Positions 1-5,456 of a stretch of 6,069 nt of DNA are shown one piece after another (the stretch's first letter is position 1; each line of letters begins with the position of its first letter). The position numbers were made by a program, and so were the translations under genes. This stretch comes from Candidatus Coliplasma caballi (lineage in GTDB: Bacteria > Bacillota > Clostridia > Oscillospirales > CAG-382), in NCBI GenBank assembly GCA_018065365.1, contig JAGHTH010000027.1:1-6069 (forward strand), given 5' to 3'. The notes under the pieces are model-generated. The model was not told the origin of the DNA, did no database searches, and saw only the letters and a program-made list of their open reading frames with translations.

Positions 1-614
1 CTGAAGAAGAGCCCGCAGCTTCCTCCGAAGAAGAGCCCGCAGCTTCCTCCGAAGAGGAACCCGCTACTTCCGAAGAGTCCGGAGAACCCGCTCCGATCGA
101 AGGCACTTCCACCGATGTTTCCAACCTGTCCGGCACTAACCTGGCAAAAGGTTGCAAATACACCGGCGCGGATATCATGGATTGCTGCGGAAAGTACACC
201 GCGAGTCTGACCGACGGCGTTGTTCCCGAGAAACTCGAATATGAATCCACCTGGTACGGTTATTGGTACAATGCGAAGGACGCGGCTGTTGAAACCAAAA
301 CCAACGCTCCCGAGGGCGTCGGCACCATCGTTCTCGACCTCGGTGCTGTTAAGGATGTCAAGGCCGTTCGTCTGCTGACTATGCTCGGGAACACATCCGG
401 TATCACCGCCCCTTCTGCAATCTCTTTTGAGGTTTCTGAAGACGGTACTAACTACACCTCTCTCGGTATGCAGAGCTTCCTGCCCGGCGAGGGCAGCACG
501 ATCGGCTGGGTCGGCTATCAGCTGGCGGAAGCGGTCAAAGCGCAGTACGTTCGCGTTTGCGTTTACGTTGAGGGTACCTGCTGGACCTTCATTTCCGAAC
601 TTGAAGTATATTGA
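1..614 (+). CDS. Partial F5/8 type C domain surface protein (5' end outside window)
   Basis: The reading frame is already open at base 3 and runs to a TGA at 612-614, giving 203 visible residues; the start and any signal peptide lie off the left edge. The visible part begins with an acidic Glu/Pro/Ala/Ser stalk (three units of EEEPAASS type, then SEESGEPAPIEG). It continues into one beta-sandwich domain of F5/8 type C (discoidin, CBM32-like) character: NLAKG near its start, SLTDG, IVLDLG, the strand-turn pattern SFEVSEDGTNYTSLG, YVRVCVY, and the closing ISELEVY. Domains of this family usually bind glycans or other surface ligands. No catalytic domain is visible. The protein is a diverged paralogue of the next gene, which starts 31 bases downstream, and by analogy is probably a cell-surface lipoprotein in the same operon. 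The ligand cannot be told. An internal ATG at 177 is not the start, because the stalk and domain are in frame upstream of it. Confidence 0.88.
   Translation, partial: EEEPAASSEEEPAASSEEEPATSEESGEPAPIEGTSTDVSNLSGTNLAKGCKYTGADIMDCCGKYTASLTDGVVPEKLEYESTWYGYWYNAKDAAVETKTNAPEGVGTIVLDLGAVKDVKAVRLLTMLGNTSGITAPSAISFEVSEDGTNYTSLGMQSFLPGEGSTIGWVGYQLAEAVKAQYVRVCVYVEGTCWTFISELEVY
3..71 (+). repeat. 24-bp tandem repeat encoding the EEEPAASS stalk
   Basis: Bases 3-26 and 27-50 are identical 24-base units encoding EEEPAASS. Bases 51-71 are a shorter, diverged third copy (EEEPATS). The repeat lies in frame within the stalk of the partial surface protein, so copy-number change would alter stalk length without breaking the frame. 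The array may continue beyond the left edge. Confidence 0.9.
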
Positions 615-645
615 GTTCGTAGAGAGAATTTGAGGTAATACTTTT

Positions 646-1419
646 ATGAAAAAGATTGCATTTGTTCTGGCGATGCTGATCGCTCTGACGGGCTGCCTGG
701 TCGCTCTGGCATCCTGCGGCGAAGAAGAAACTTCTTCCGAAGCTCCTGCCGCTTCTTCCGAAGCGCCCGCAACTTCCTCCGAAGCGCCCGCTGCATCCTC
801 TGAAGAAGAACCCGCGGCATCTTCCGAAGAGCCCTCCGAGGAGCCCTCCGAAGAGCCCTCCGAGGAACCTGCTCCCATTGAAGCAGGCGACGAAAACCTT
901 GCACTCGGCAAAACCTACACCACCTCTCCTCTGATGAGACAGGGCGGTGCGGAAGTGAGCTGGGCATATGACGAAAACGCTCCCGTTTCCTATCCCGATG
1001 AGGAAGGCGTTACGCTGACGGACGGCGTTCGTCCTGCCGGCACCGAATCCTATTCCGATCCGGTCTGGGCGGGCTTCCACGCACATTGCCCCGACTATAC
1101 CGATCACGGCTGTTCCTGGATCATCGTTGACCTGGGCGACACCTTCGATCTCGCGAAATTCGTGATGAATGCCGGAAGCAAACAGCTCGGCAGCGGTATC
1201 GCCGCACCGACCAAGGTCAAAGTGCTGGTTTCCGACGACGGCGAGACCTTCACCGAAGTAGGCGAAGTGAGCTTCGTCGATACCGAGGAAGTGAACAACG
1301 TTGACGCGATCCTGGAATGCGCTGCATCCGGACGTTACGTCAAGTTCGAGATCACCAGCCCCGGCTGGATGTTTATTACCGAAGTCGAAGTTTACGAAAA
1401 CGTCGTAACCAACGAATAA
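646..1419 (+). CDS. Lipoprotein with acidic stalk and F5/8 type C domain
   Basis: This is a complete 257-residue protein. The ATG at 646 is preceded by TGAGGT at 631-636 with a 9-base gap, which supports this start. Residues 1-24 are a lipoprotein signal peptide: Lys2-Lys3, a hydrophobic core, and two possible lipobox cysteines (LTGC with Cys17, LASC with Cys24). Residues about 25-83 form a low-complexity Ser/Glu/Ala/Pro stalk. Residues about 84-251 form one F5/8 type C (discoidin, CBM32-like) domain with NLALGK, LTDG (124-127), SWIIVDLG (157-164), VLVSDDGETF, GRYVKFEI and the terminal WMFITEVEVY. It is expected to be lipid-anchored on the outer face of the membrane, with the stalk carrying the domain through the wall to bind a glycan or protein ligand. 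There is no enzyme domain. It follows a paralogue by 31 bases and is closed by a terminator, so it is the last gene of that operon. The ligand is unknown. Confidence 0.94.
   Translation: MKKIAFVLAMLIALTGCLVALASCGEEETSSEAPAASSEAPATSSEAPAASSEEEPAASSEEPSEEPSEEPSEEPAPIEAGDENLALGKTYTTSPLMRQGGAEVSWAYDENAPVSYPDEEGVTLTDGVRPAGTESYSDPVWAGFHAHCPDYTDHGCSWIIVDLGDTFDLAKFVMNAGSKQLGSGIAAPTKVKVLVSDDGETFTEVGEVSFVDTEEVNNVDAILECAASGRYVKFEITSPGWMFITEVEVYENVVTNE
733..870 (+). repeat. In-frame stalk repeats (SSEAPAA and SEEP units)
   Basis: Bases 733-795 hold three diverged 21-base units encoding SSEAPAA, SSEAPAT and SSEAPAA. Bases 796-819 encode SSEEEPAA. Bases 823-870 hold four 12-base units encoding SEEP, differing mainly at synonymous sites. 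All are within the stalk of the lipoprotein. Confidence 0.9.
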
Positions 1420-1434
1420 GATTTGATTTCCTTT

Positions 1435-1466
1435 GAAAACGCGGGCTTGCCCCGCGTTTTCTTTTT
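1435..1466 (+). terminator. Intrinsic terminator of the lipoprotein operon
   Basis: A perfect 11-bp stem pairs GAAAACGCGGG (1435-1445) with CCCGCGTTTTC (1451-1461) around the 5-base loop CTTGC, followed by TTTTT at 1462-1466. It begins 15 bases after the lipoprotein stop codon. Confidence 0.93.
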
Positions 1467-1506
1467 GAATTTTTAGTGAATAAATGAGAAACTGCCGCAA
1501 AGCCGA

Positions 1507-1535
1507 TTGACTTTTGTCGGAAAATATGTTATCAT
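1507..1535 (+). promoter_or_regulatory. SigA-type extended -10 promoter of the LysR gene
   Basis: The -35 box TTGACT (1507-1512) and -10 box TATCAT (1530-1535) are 17 bases apart, and a TG at 1527-1528 makes an extended -10. Transcription would start near 1542, giving a leader of about 85 bases before the ATG at 1628. Confidence 0.75.
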
Positions 1536-1559
1536 AGGAATGCTTTGGGAGAAATGAAC

Positions 1560-1577
1560 AAAAACGAGTCCGTTTTT
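1560..1577 (+). repeat. Inverted repeat in the LysR leader
   Basis: AAAAACG (1560-1566) and CGTTTTT (1571-1577) form a perfect 7-bp inverted repeat around AGTC, roughly 20-35 bases downstream of the predicted transcription start. It could be an operator for autoregulation or a weak RNA hairpin. Only two of the seven pairs are G-C, so a strong terminator is unlikely. Confidence 0.4.
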
Positions 1578-1627
1578 CTTCCGAATGAGTACCAAACAAC
1601 CAAAAAATACATTATCGAGGAACATTC

Positions 1628-2506
1628 ATGATCAACAAGAAAATTGACTATTTCCTGACGCTTGCGGAGTGTCTGAACTTTACGCAAGCGGCGGCAAAGC
1701 ATTCCGTTTCTCAGACCGCGATCAGCCAGTACATTGCTGCTTTGGAAGACAAACTCGGTGTGCGTCTGTTCAAGAGAAGTTCTCATTCCGTTTCGCTGAC
1801 CGAGGCGGGCAAGTATTATTACCAGCAGGTCAGATATATCCGCGAGCTTTACGATGATACCGAAAAGCACGTCCGCGCGATCGACGAGCGGTACAGCGGA
1901 TACCTTAAGGTCGGGATCGGTCTGTACGAATATTGCAATACCGAATCTTTCTTCGGCTCGTTCCTAAAAGAAAACCCCGAGATCAAAGTGGACATTTTTC
2001 AATACGAATACAGCGAACTTTCCGAAAAACTCAAGGCAGGTCAGCTCGACGTGATCGTCGCGGCGCAGTTCTGCGAGCAGGCGTTCGAAAAGGAAGGATT
2101 CCGTTCCCGCACGTTGTTTGAATCGCCGAATTTCTTAGTCGCTTCCAAAGACGTTGCCGCGAAATACAAAGGGAAATCGCCGGCGGATATTCTGAAAGGG
2201 GAGTACCTGATCACGAACTGCGAGGACAACGGGCCCTCGTCGATGGAATTCCTGCGCAAAACGCTGTTGGAAGAATTCGGCTTTTCGACCTCCCGCGTCG
2301 TGCAGACCAACAGTATCGGCGCTCAGCTGTTGATGGTGCGTTCCGGACACGGTGTCGCGCTGGTCCCCGGATTCTTAAAAGAACTGAACGACGAAGAATT
2401 CGTTTGCTTCCCGCTTTCCAACAAAGTGATGCGTTACGATCTGATCGTCCTGCCCGGTAACGACAATCCCGTGGCGGAAAAGATCATGGCGTTCGGAAAA
2501 GAATAA
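1628..2506 (+). CDS. LysR-type transcriptional regulator
   Basis: The protein has 292 residues, the normal length for the LysR family. The ATG at 1628 has GAGGAA at 1617-1622 with a 5-base gap. The N-terminal winged helix-turn-helix is clear: FTQAAAKHSVSQTAISQYI (18-36) is the helix-turn-helix, ALEDKLGVRLFKR follows, and SVSLTEAG marks the wing. A linker helix to about residue 88 leads to the two-lobed periplasmic-binding-protein-like effector domain (about 91-290), which begins LKVGIGLYEY. LysR proteins bind DNA as tetramers in the cytoplasm and respond to a small ligand; the ligand here cannot be predicted. The gene has its own promoter and terminator. The next gene, on the same strand, encodes a Gfo/Idh/MocA oxidoreductase and is a plausible target, although LysR genes are more often divergent from their targets. 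Confidence 0.96.
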   Translation: MINKKIDYFLTLAECLNFTQAAAKHSVSQTAISQYIAALEDKLGVRLFKRSSHSVSLTEAGKYYYQQVRYIRELYDDTEKHVRAIDERYSGYLKVGIGLYEYCNTESFFGSFLKENPEIKVDIFQYEYSELSEKLKAGQLDVIVAAQFCEQAFEKEGFRSRTLFESPNFLVASKDVAAKYKGKSPADILKGEYLITNCEDNGPSSMEFLRKTLLEEFGFSTSRVVQTNSIGAQLLMVRSGHGVALVPGFLKELNDEEFVCFPLSNKVMRYDLIVLPGNDNPVAEKIMAFGKE

Positions 2507-2516
2507 ACACAATCTG

Positions 2517-2545
2517 AAAAAACCTCACATTTCGTGAGGTTTTTT
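2517..2545. terminator. Intrinsic terminator after the LysR gene
   Basis: A perfect 12-bp stem pairs AAAAAACCTCAC (2517-2528) with GTGAGGTTTTTT (2534-2545) around ATTTC, ending in six T. The A-tract on the left arm makes it usable from either side. It lies 10 bases after the LysR stop codon. Confidence 0.92.
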
Positions 2546-2557
2546 GACAGAAAACTC

Positions 2558-2586
2558 TTGAAAACACGGGTAAAATGTGATACAAT
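2558..2586 (+). promoter_or_regulatory. SigA-type extended -10 promoter of the oxidoreductase gene
   Basis: TTGAAA (2558-2563) and TACAAT (2581-2586) are 17 bases apart, with TG at 2578-2579 forming an extended -10. The predicted start is near 2593, giving a leader of about 50 bases. A consensus TTGACA at 2544-2549 overlaps the terminator T-tract but has no -10 at normal spacing. Confidence 0.8.
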
Positions 2587-2645
2587 GCAAACAGAAGATC
2601 CCGTAAGGGAAACAATAATAAAAAAGTTTTTCGGAGGTATTCATC

Positions 2646-3710
2646 ATGGGCAAAATGAAAATCGCCATTATCGGATGCGGCACGATCGCAAACAACGCGC
2701 ACATTCCTTCCTATCTGAACAATCCCGATGTGGAAATCAAGTATTTCTGCGACATTATCCTTTCCAAAGCGGAAAAATGCGTAGAAAAGTACGGCTGCGG
2801 CACGGCTGTTGAAGATTATCACGTCGTTCTGAACGATCCTGAAATCGAAGCGGTTTCCGTCTGCACCCCCAACAAGATGCATTCCACCATTTCGATCGAC
2901 GCTCTGCACGCAGGCAAGAACGTTCTCTGCGAGAAACCCGCTGCAAGAATTTATTCCGAAGCGCTCGCAATGCAGGAAGCACAGCACGAGAGCGGAAAAG
3001 TGCTGAACATCGGTGTCGTCAACCGTTTCAACGCGGCTGTCAACCGTCTGCGTGAGATCATTCAGTCCGGCGAACTCGGCGAGATCTATCACGTTTACGT
3101 TTCGTTCCGCGCACAGCGTTCGATCCCCGGTCTGGGCGGCGCGTTTACGACCAAATCGATCTCCGGTGGCGGCGTTCTGATTGACTGGGGCGTTCACTAT
3201 CTCGACATCGTAATGTACTGCACCGGCGATCCTACGCCGAAGACGGTTTCCGCGAAAGCGTACTGCAAACTCGGCGCGGATATGAAGAACTACGTTTACG
3301 AGGGTATGTGGGCGGAAGATACCAAAGATCTCAACGGTACCTACGACGTGGATGACTTCGTTACCGGCTTCATCCGCACTTCCGGACCTACCATTACGCT
3401 GAACGGCGCATGGGCGCAGAACATCGGCGTTTCCGAATCCTACATCGACTTCATCGGTACCAAGGGCGGCGTTCGTCTGAACTACGGCTCCGACTTTACG
3501 GTTTACACCACGTCCTGCGGCAGCTTGGTCAGCTTCAAACCGAAGTACAAGGATTTCCCGCACTTCCAGAAAGAGATCAACCGTTTCGTAGAATGCTGCA
3601 AGACCGGCGAAAAACTGCCGTCTCATATCGACACCGTCATCAAGACCGCACGTCTGATGCAGGCAATGTACGATTCCTCCGAGCAGGATAAAGAGATCGT
3701 TCTCGACTAA
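2646..3710 (+). CDS. Gfo/Idh/MocA-family NAD(P)-dependent oxidoreductase
   Basis: The protein has 354 residues, typical of the family. The ATG at 2646 has a strong GGAGGT (2633-2638) with a 7-base gap. The N-terminal Rossmann fold is shown by IAIIGCGTIA (6-15, glycine motif G10-C-G12), with D36 at the end of the second strand, where an acidic residue usually favours NAD over NADP. CTPN (73-76) and the signature CEKP (95-98, Lys97) follow. The C-terminal alpha/beta domain carries the catalytic stretch GGGVLIDWGVHYLD (174-187), with D180 and H184 as the expected active-site residues. Members oxidise or reduce sugars, inositols and related polyols in the cytoplasm; the substrate cannot be read from sequence. 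The gene is a single-gene unit with its own promoter and terminator, downstream of a LysR regulator. It ends in tandem stops, TAA TAA. Confidence 0.96.
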   Translation: MGKMKIAIIGCGTIANNAHIPSYLNNPDVEIKYFCDIILSKAEKCVEKYGCGTAVEDYHVVLNDPEIEAVSVCTPNKMHSTISIDALHAGKNVLCEKPAARIYSEALAMQEAQHESGKVLNIGVVNRFNAAVNRLREIIQSGELGEIYHVYVSFRAQRSIPGLGGAFTTKSISGGGVLIDWGVHYLDIVMYCTGDPTPKTVSAKAYCKLGADMKNYVYEGMWAEDTKDLNGTYDVDDFVTGFIRTSGPTITLNGAWAQNIGVSESYIDFIGTKGGVRLNYGSDFTVYTTSCGSLVSFKPKYKDFPHFQKEINRFVECCKTGEKLPSHIDTVIKTARLMQAMYDSSEQDKEIVLD

Positions 3711-3729
3711 TAACCCATTGTAAAACAGT

Positions 3730-3766
3730 AAAAACGGTATCGGCCATACGGTCGGTACCGTTTTTT
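3730..3766. terminator. Bidirectional terminator between converging units
   Basis: The arms 3730-3745 and 3750-3765 pair over 16 positions (two of them G-T) around the loop ATAC. The stem starts AAAAACGGTA and ends TACCGTTTTT, with a further T at 3766. T-tracts exist on both strands. It lies 19 bases after the oxidoreductase stop and about 20 bases beyond the minus-strand stop at 3787, so it can serve both. Confidence 0.92.
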
Positions 3767-3786
3767 CATAAGCACGCCCTACGGGA

Positions 3787-4484
3787 TCACTCGTACAGCT
3801 CTTTTTCGGGATCGATATAGGTGCCGTTCGATTTCATCTCAAAATGCAGGTGCGGCGGATCCGACGCTTCCACGGTCGCGGTGTCTCCGACGTACCCGAT
3901 ACGTCGCCGGATTTCAGCGAACGTCCCACGGCGATCCCGTTCGGTAGTGCCGCGCCGAGATTGCGATAGACCGTGATCAGACCGTAAGAATGCTTGACCG
4001 TTACGGTTACGCCGAGAAAATCGTCGTGTGAAACCGATTCCACGATGCCGTCGGTGTAGCAGCGCACGGGCGTTCCGATCGGAGAAGCGATGTCGATCCC
4101 GTTGTGAACGCGGTAGTCTTTCATCGTTTCGGAAAAGACCAGCGACTCGATCGCGCACGCTTTCTGCACGACTCCGTTTTCAATGGGGAGAACGTACACC
4201 GGCTCTTCTGCGATCGTCGGAACGTCGGAGGAAGTATCCTGCACGTCGCTTTCGTCAACGAACACCGGGATCTCCTCGTGCGGACGGGGCGGCTCGGAAG
4301 GCGCCTGCAACGAGATTTCGGGAATGCTGACAGTGGGGATGGCCGCGGTCGTGCGGCGGAGCATCAGGATGCTTGCGGTCGCCACGCCGACGATCAGAAG
4401 CGCCATGGCGAGATACAGGTAAGCGGAATATTTTGCAAAACGGTTTTTCTTGGGCGAACCCTGCGACTTTTCTTTGTTTGACAT
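3787..4484 (-). pseudogene. spoIIQ: SpoIIQ-like membrane-anchored M23/LytM peptidase, frameshifted
   Basis: The ATG at 4484 has AGGAGA (4498-4493) with an 8-base gap. Residues about 1-18 are a basic cytoplasmic tail, 19-42 a single membrane helix, 43-95 a Pro/Glu-rich linker, and the rest an M23/LytM domain. HNGIDIA (127-133) supplies the first zinc ligands, His127 and Asp131. After Val195 (codon 3902-3900) the frame shifts. As read, 21 unrelated residues follow and translation stops at 3836-3834, a 216-residue product. Restoring one base near 3900 gives IGYVGDTATVEASDPPHLHFEM and an end at 3787, for 232 residues, with the second zinc motif HLH (212-214). The 698-base span is one short of a multiple of three, consistent with a single lost base. 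Architecture and position directly after spoIID identify it as SpoIIQ, which in Bacillus spans from the forespore membrane and pairs with SpoIIIAH. It could be a true pseudogene or a sequence error. Confidence 0.82.
3888..3906. repeat. Small hairpin at the frameshift site
   Basis: CGACGTA (3888-3894) and TACGTCG (3900-3906) are a perfect 7-bp inverted repeat around CCCGA. The missing base of the SpoIIQ frame maps to the inner edge of the right arm. Confidence 0.8.
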
Positions 4485-4492
4485 TGCGTTTC

Positions 4493-4498
4493 TCTCCT
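4493..4498 (-). promoter_or_regulatory. Ribosome binding site fixing the spoIIQ start
   Basis: AGGAGA on the minus strand lies 8 bases before the ATG at 4484. This decides against an in-frame TTG at 4514, which has no such site at proper distance and would add 10 polar residues. Confidence 0.85.
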
Positions 4499-4509
4499 GT
4501 GTTTTTGTT

Positions 4510-4526
4510 TGCAAGCATAGTTTGCA
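4510..4526. repeat. Short inverted repeat in the spoIID-spoIIQ gap
   Basis: TGCAA (4510-4514) and TTGCA (4522-4526) flank a 7-base centre in the 61-base gap between the two genes. It could be an operator half-site pair or chance; nothing else in the gap marks it. Confidence 0.3.
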
Positions 4527-4545
4527 CAGAAGCGTTCCGTGTTAT

Positions 4546-5397
4546 TCAAAGAAAAGAAGCGATTTCCGTCCCGCGAAAGTAAAATGCAAGGATCTCCCGC
4601 CAGGAAAACCCGTTGTCTTCCATCGCGGCGGCGCCTTTTCGTGAGAGCCCGACGCCGTCGCCGACTCCGTAACAAGTAAACGTAAACGTTTCGCCGTCCG
4701 ACTCCGCGGTAAACAAAAGGGACGGAAGCCCGATCGCCGAAGCGAACGCCTGCCCGTCGATCGTTTGCTCTCCGAGCCAGACCTCGCGCACCCGCCCGGA
4801 ACGGTCGCAGGCAAACGTCGGCTCTCCCTGCGCTCCCGGATCGCCGAACAACGCAAGCACGGATGATCCGGCTGCCGTGATGACTTCCGGCGCGCCGGGA
4901 TACAATTCGGCGACCGATACGAGATAGGGCAAAGGAACGCCGTACAGCGCCTCACAGGACTCCGTACGCGTTCCGGCGTCTTCACAGGTCGGGCAGGCGG
5001 CAGGGGATCCCCCGTAAAGCAGGATCTTCCCGGCGGTTTCCGCGACCGCGCGGATCGCCTTTTCGGAAAAAACGTCCGTGCAGAACGCCGCGCAGCAGTC
5101 CGGATCGTCGCAAACCGCCGCGTTTTGATGAACGGGATGAAAGGTTTCGCAGTATTTCACGGAGGAACGCAGCGCGACGGCGATGGCTTTCATGGTTTCG
5201 TCTCCGTAGTCAAACCCCGCGCTTTGCATGACTCCGAGAACGTAATCTTCCACGGACAGCTCGTACACCGTTCCGTCTGCGGACTGCAAAACGTGGATCA
5301 TATCTTCCGGTTCTTCCTCGGAAAAAGCGCGCGGCAGACGCGGCAACACCAGCGTGCAGACCGAAATGGCAAAAAAATAAAGCAGGAACCGTTTCAT
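4546..5397 (-). CDS. spoIID: SpoIID-family protein with degenerate active site
   Basis: The protein has 283 residues starting at ATG 5397. A hydrophobic segment (3-19) serves as signal or anchor. The SpoIID/LytB core starts at VEDYVLGV (49-56) and continues through ETMKAIAVALRS (67-78), which matches the family pattern EALKAQAVAART. HxxxxxC with CC (His90, Cys96, Cys101, Cys102) follows, then TAGKILLY, PYLVSV (157-162), and a C-terminal GDGVGLSRKGAAAM (246-259) and ILAFYFRG. SpoIID is a membrane-bound lytic transglycosylase that cleaves denuded peptidoglycan glycans during engulfment, with SpoIIM and SpoIIP. Here the usual GVVxxEMP stretch reads GVMQSAGF, so the catalytic Glu position holds Ala or Ser. 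SGGxT reads AGTRT, and GHGVGMSQ reads GDGVGLSR, losing its His. The frame is intact, so it may be a non-catalytic scaffold, a diverged paralogue, or early decay. It is followed after 61 bases by the SpoIIQ-like gene, the Bacillus gene order. Confidence 0.85.
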   Translation of the reverse strand: MKRFLLYFFAISVCTLVLPRLPRAFSEEEPEDMIHVLQSADGTVYELSVEDYVLGVMQSAGFDYGDETMKAIAVALRSSVKYCETFHPVHQNAAVCDDPDCCAAFCTDVFSEKAIRAVAETAGKILLYGGSPAACPTCEDAGTRTESCEALYGVPLPYLVSVAELYPGAPEVITAAGSSVLALFGDPGAQGEPTFACDRSGRVREVWLGEQTIDGQAFASAIGLPSLLFTAESDGETFTFTCYGVGDGVGLSRKGAAAMEDNGFSWREILAFYFRGTEIASFL

Positions 5398-5403
5398 CCA
5401 AAA

Positions 5404-5408
5404 CACCT
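5404..5408 (-). promoter_or_regulatory. Ribosome binding site fixing the spoIID start
   Basis: AGGTG on the minus strand (5408-5404) lies 6 bases before the ATG at 5397. An in-frame GTG at 5406-5404 is part of this site, so it is not the start. Confidence 0.82.
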
Positions 5409-5427
5409 TTCCGGTTCATTCTGCTTT

Positions 5428-5456
5428 ATCGTATGCGGTTTGCGGACAAACTATTC
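5428..5456 (-). promoter_or_regulatory. Candidate SigE-type sporulation promoter for spoIID
   Basis: On the minus strand GAATAGT (5456-5450) and CATACGAT (5435-5428) are 14 bases apart. I recall the Bacillus subtilis SigE consensus as KMATATT, about 14 bases, CATACANT: this is 6 of 7 in the first box and all but one specified base in the second. Transcription would start near 5421, leaving a leader of about 24 bases with the AGGTG site correctly placed. Bacillus spoIID is a SigE gene, so the match is in the expected place. The -35 box overlaps the stop codon of the upstream gene. Confidence 0.62.

Noticed and set aside
589..1599. A 336-codon minus-strand open frame across the lipoprotein gene
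   Set aside because: It mirrors the lipoprotein, runs across its terminator, and includes a Gly/Arg/Phe-rich stretch that is simply the stalk repeats read backwards.
2544..2576. TTGACA at 2544 paired with TAAAAT at 2571 as a second promoter
   Set aside because: The spacer is 21 bases and the -35 box lies in the terminator T-tract. The TTGAAA / TACAAT pair is much better.
2599..2610. TCCC-GTAA-GGGA hairpin in the oxidoreductase leader
   Set aside because: Only a 4-bp stem with no T-tract and no riboswitch-like conserved sequence; most likely chance.
2484..3626. A 380-codon open frame on the minus strand opposite the oxidoreductase, longer than the sense gene
   Set aside because: The sense strand has a promoter, ribosome binding site, terminator and clear Gfo/Idh motifs. 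The antisense frame shows no recognisable domain and arises from codon bias.
3890..3912. Programmed -1 frameshifting to join the two parts of spoIIQ
   Set aside because: The bases read before the break (GGC GAC GTA TCG) contain no slippery heptamer. The hairpin lies over the site itself rather than a few bases downstream.
4510..4560. A SigF-type promoter for spoIIQ (GAATA, 17 bases, GCAAACTAT on the minus strand)
   Set aside because: The match to the SigF -10 pattern is poor at two of its fixed positions, so I do not list it, although spoIIQ is SigF-controlled in Bacillus.
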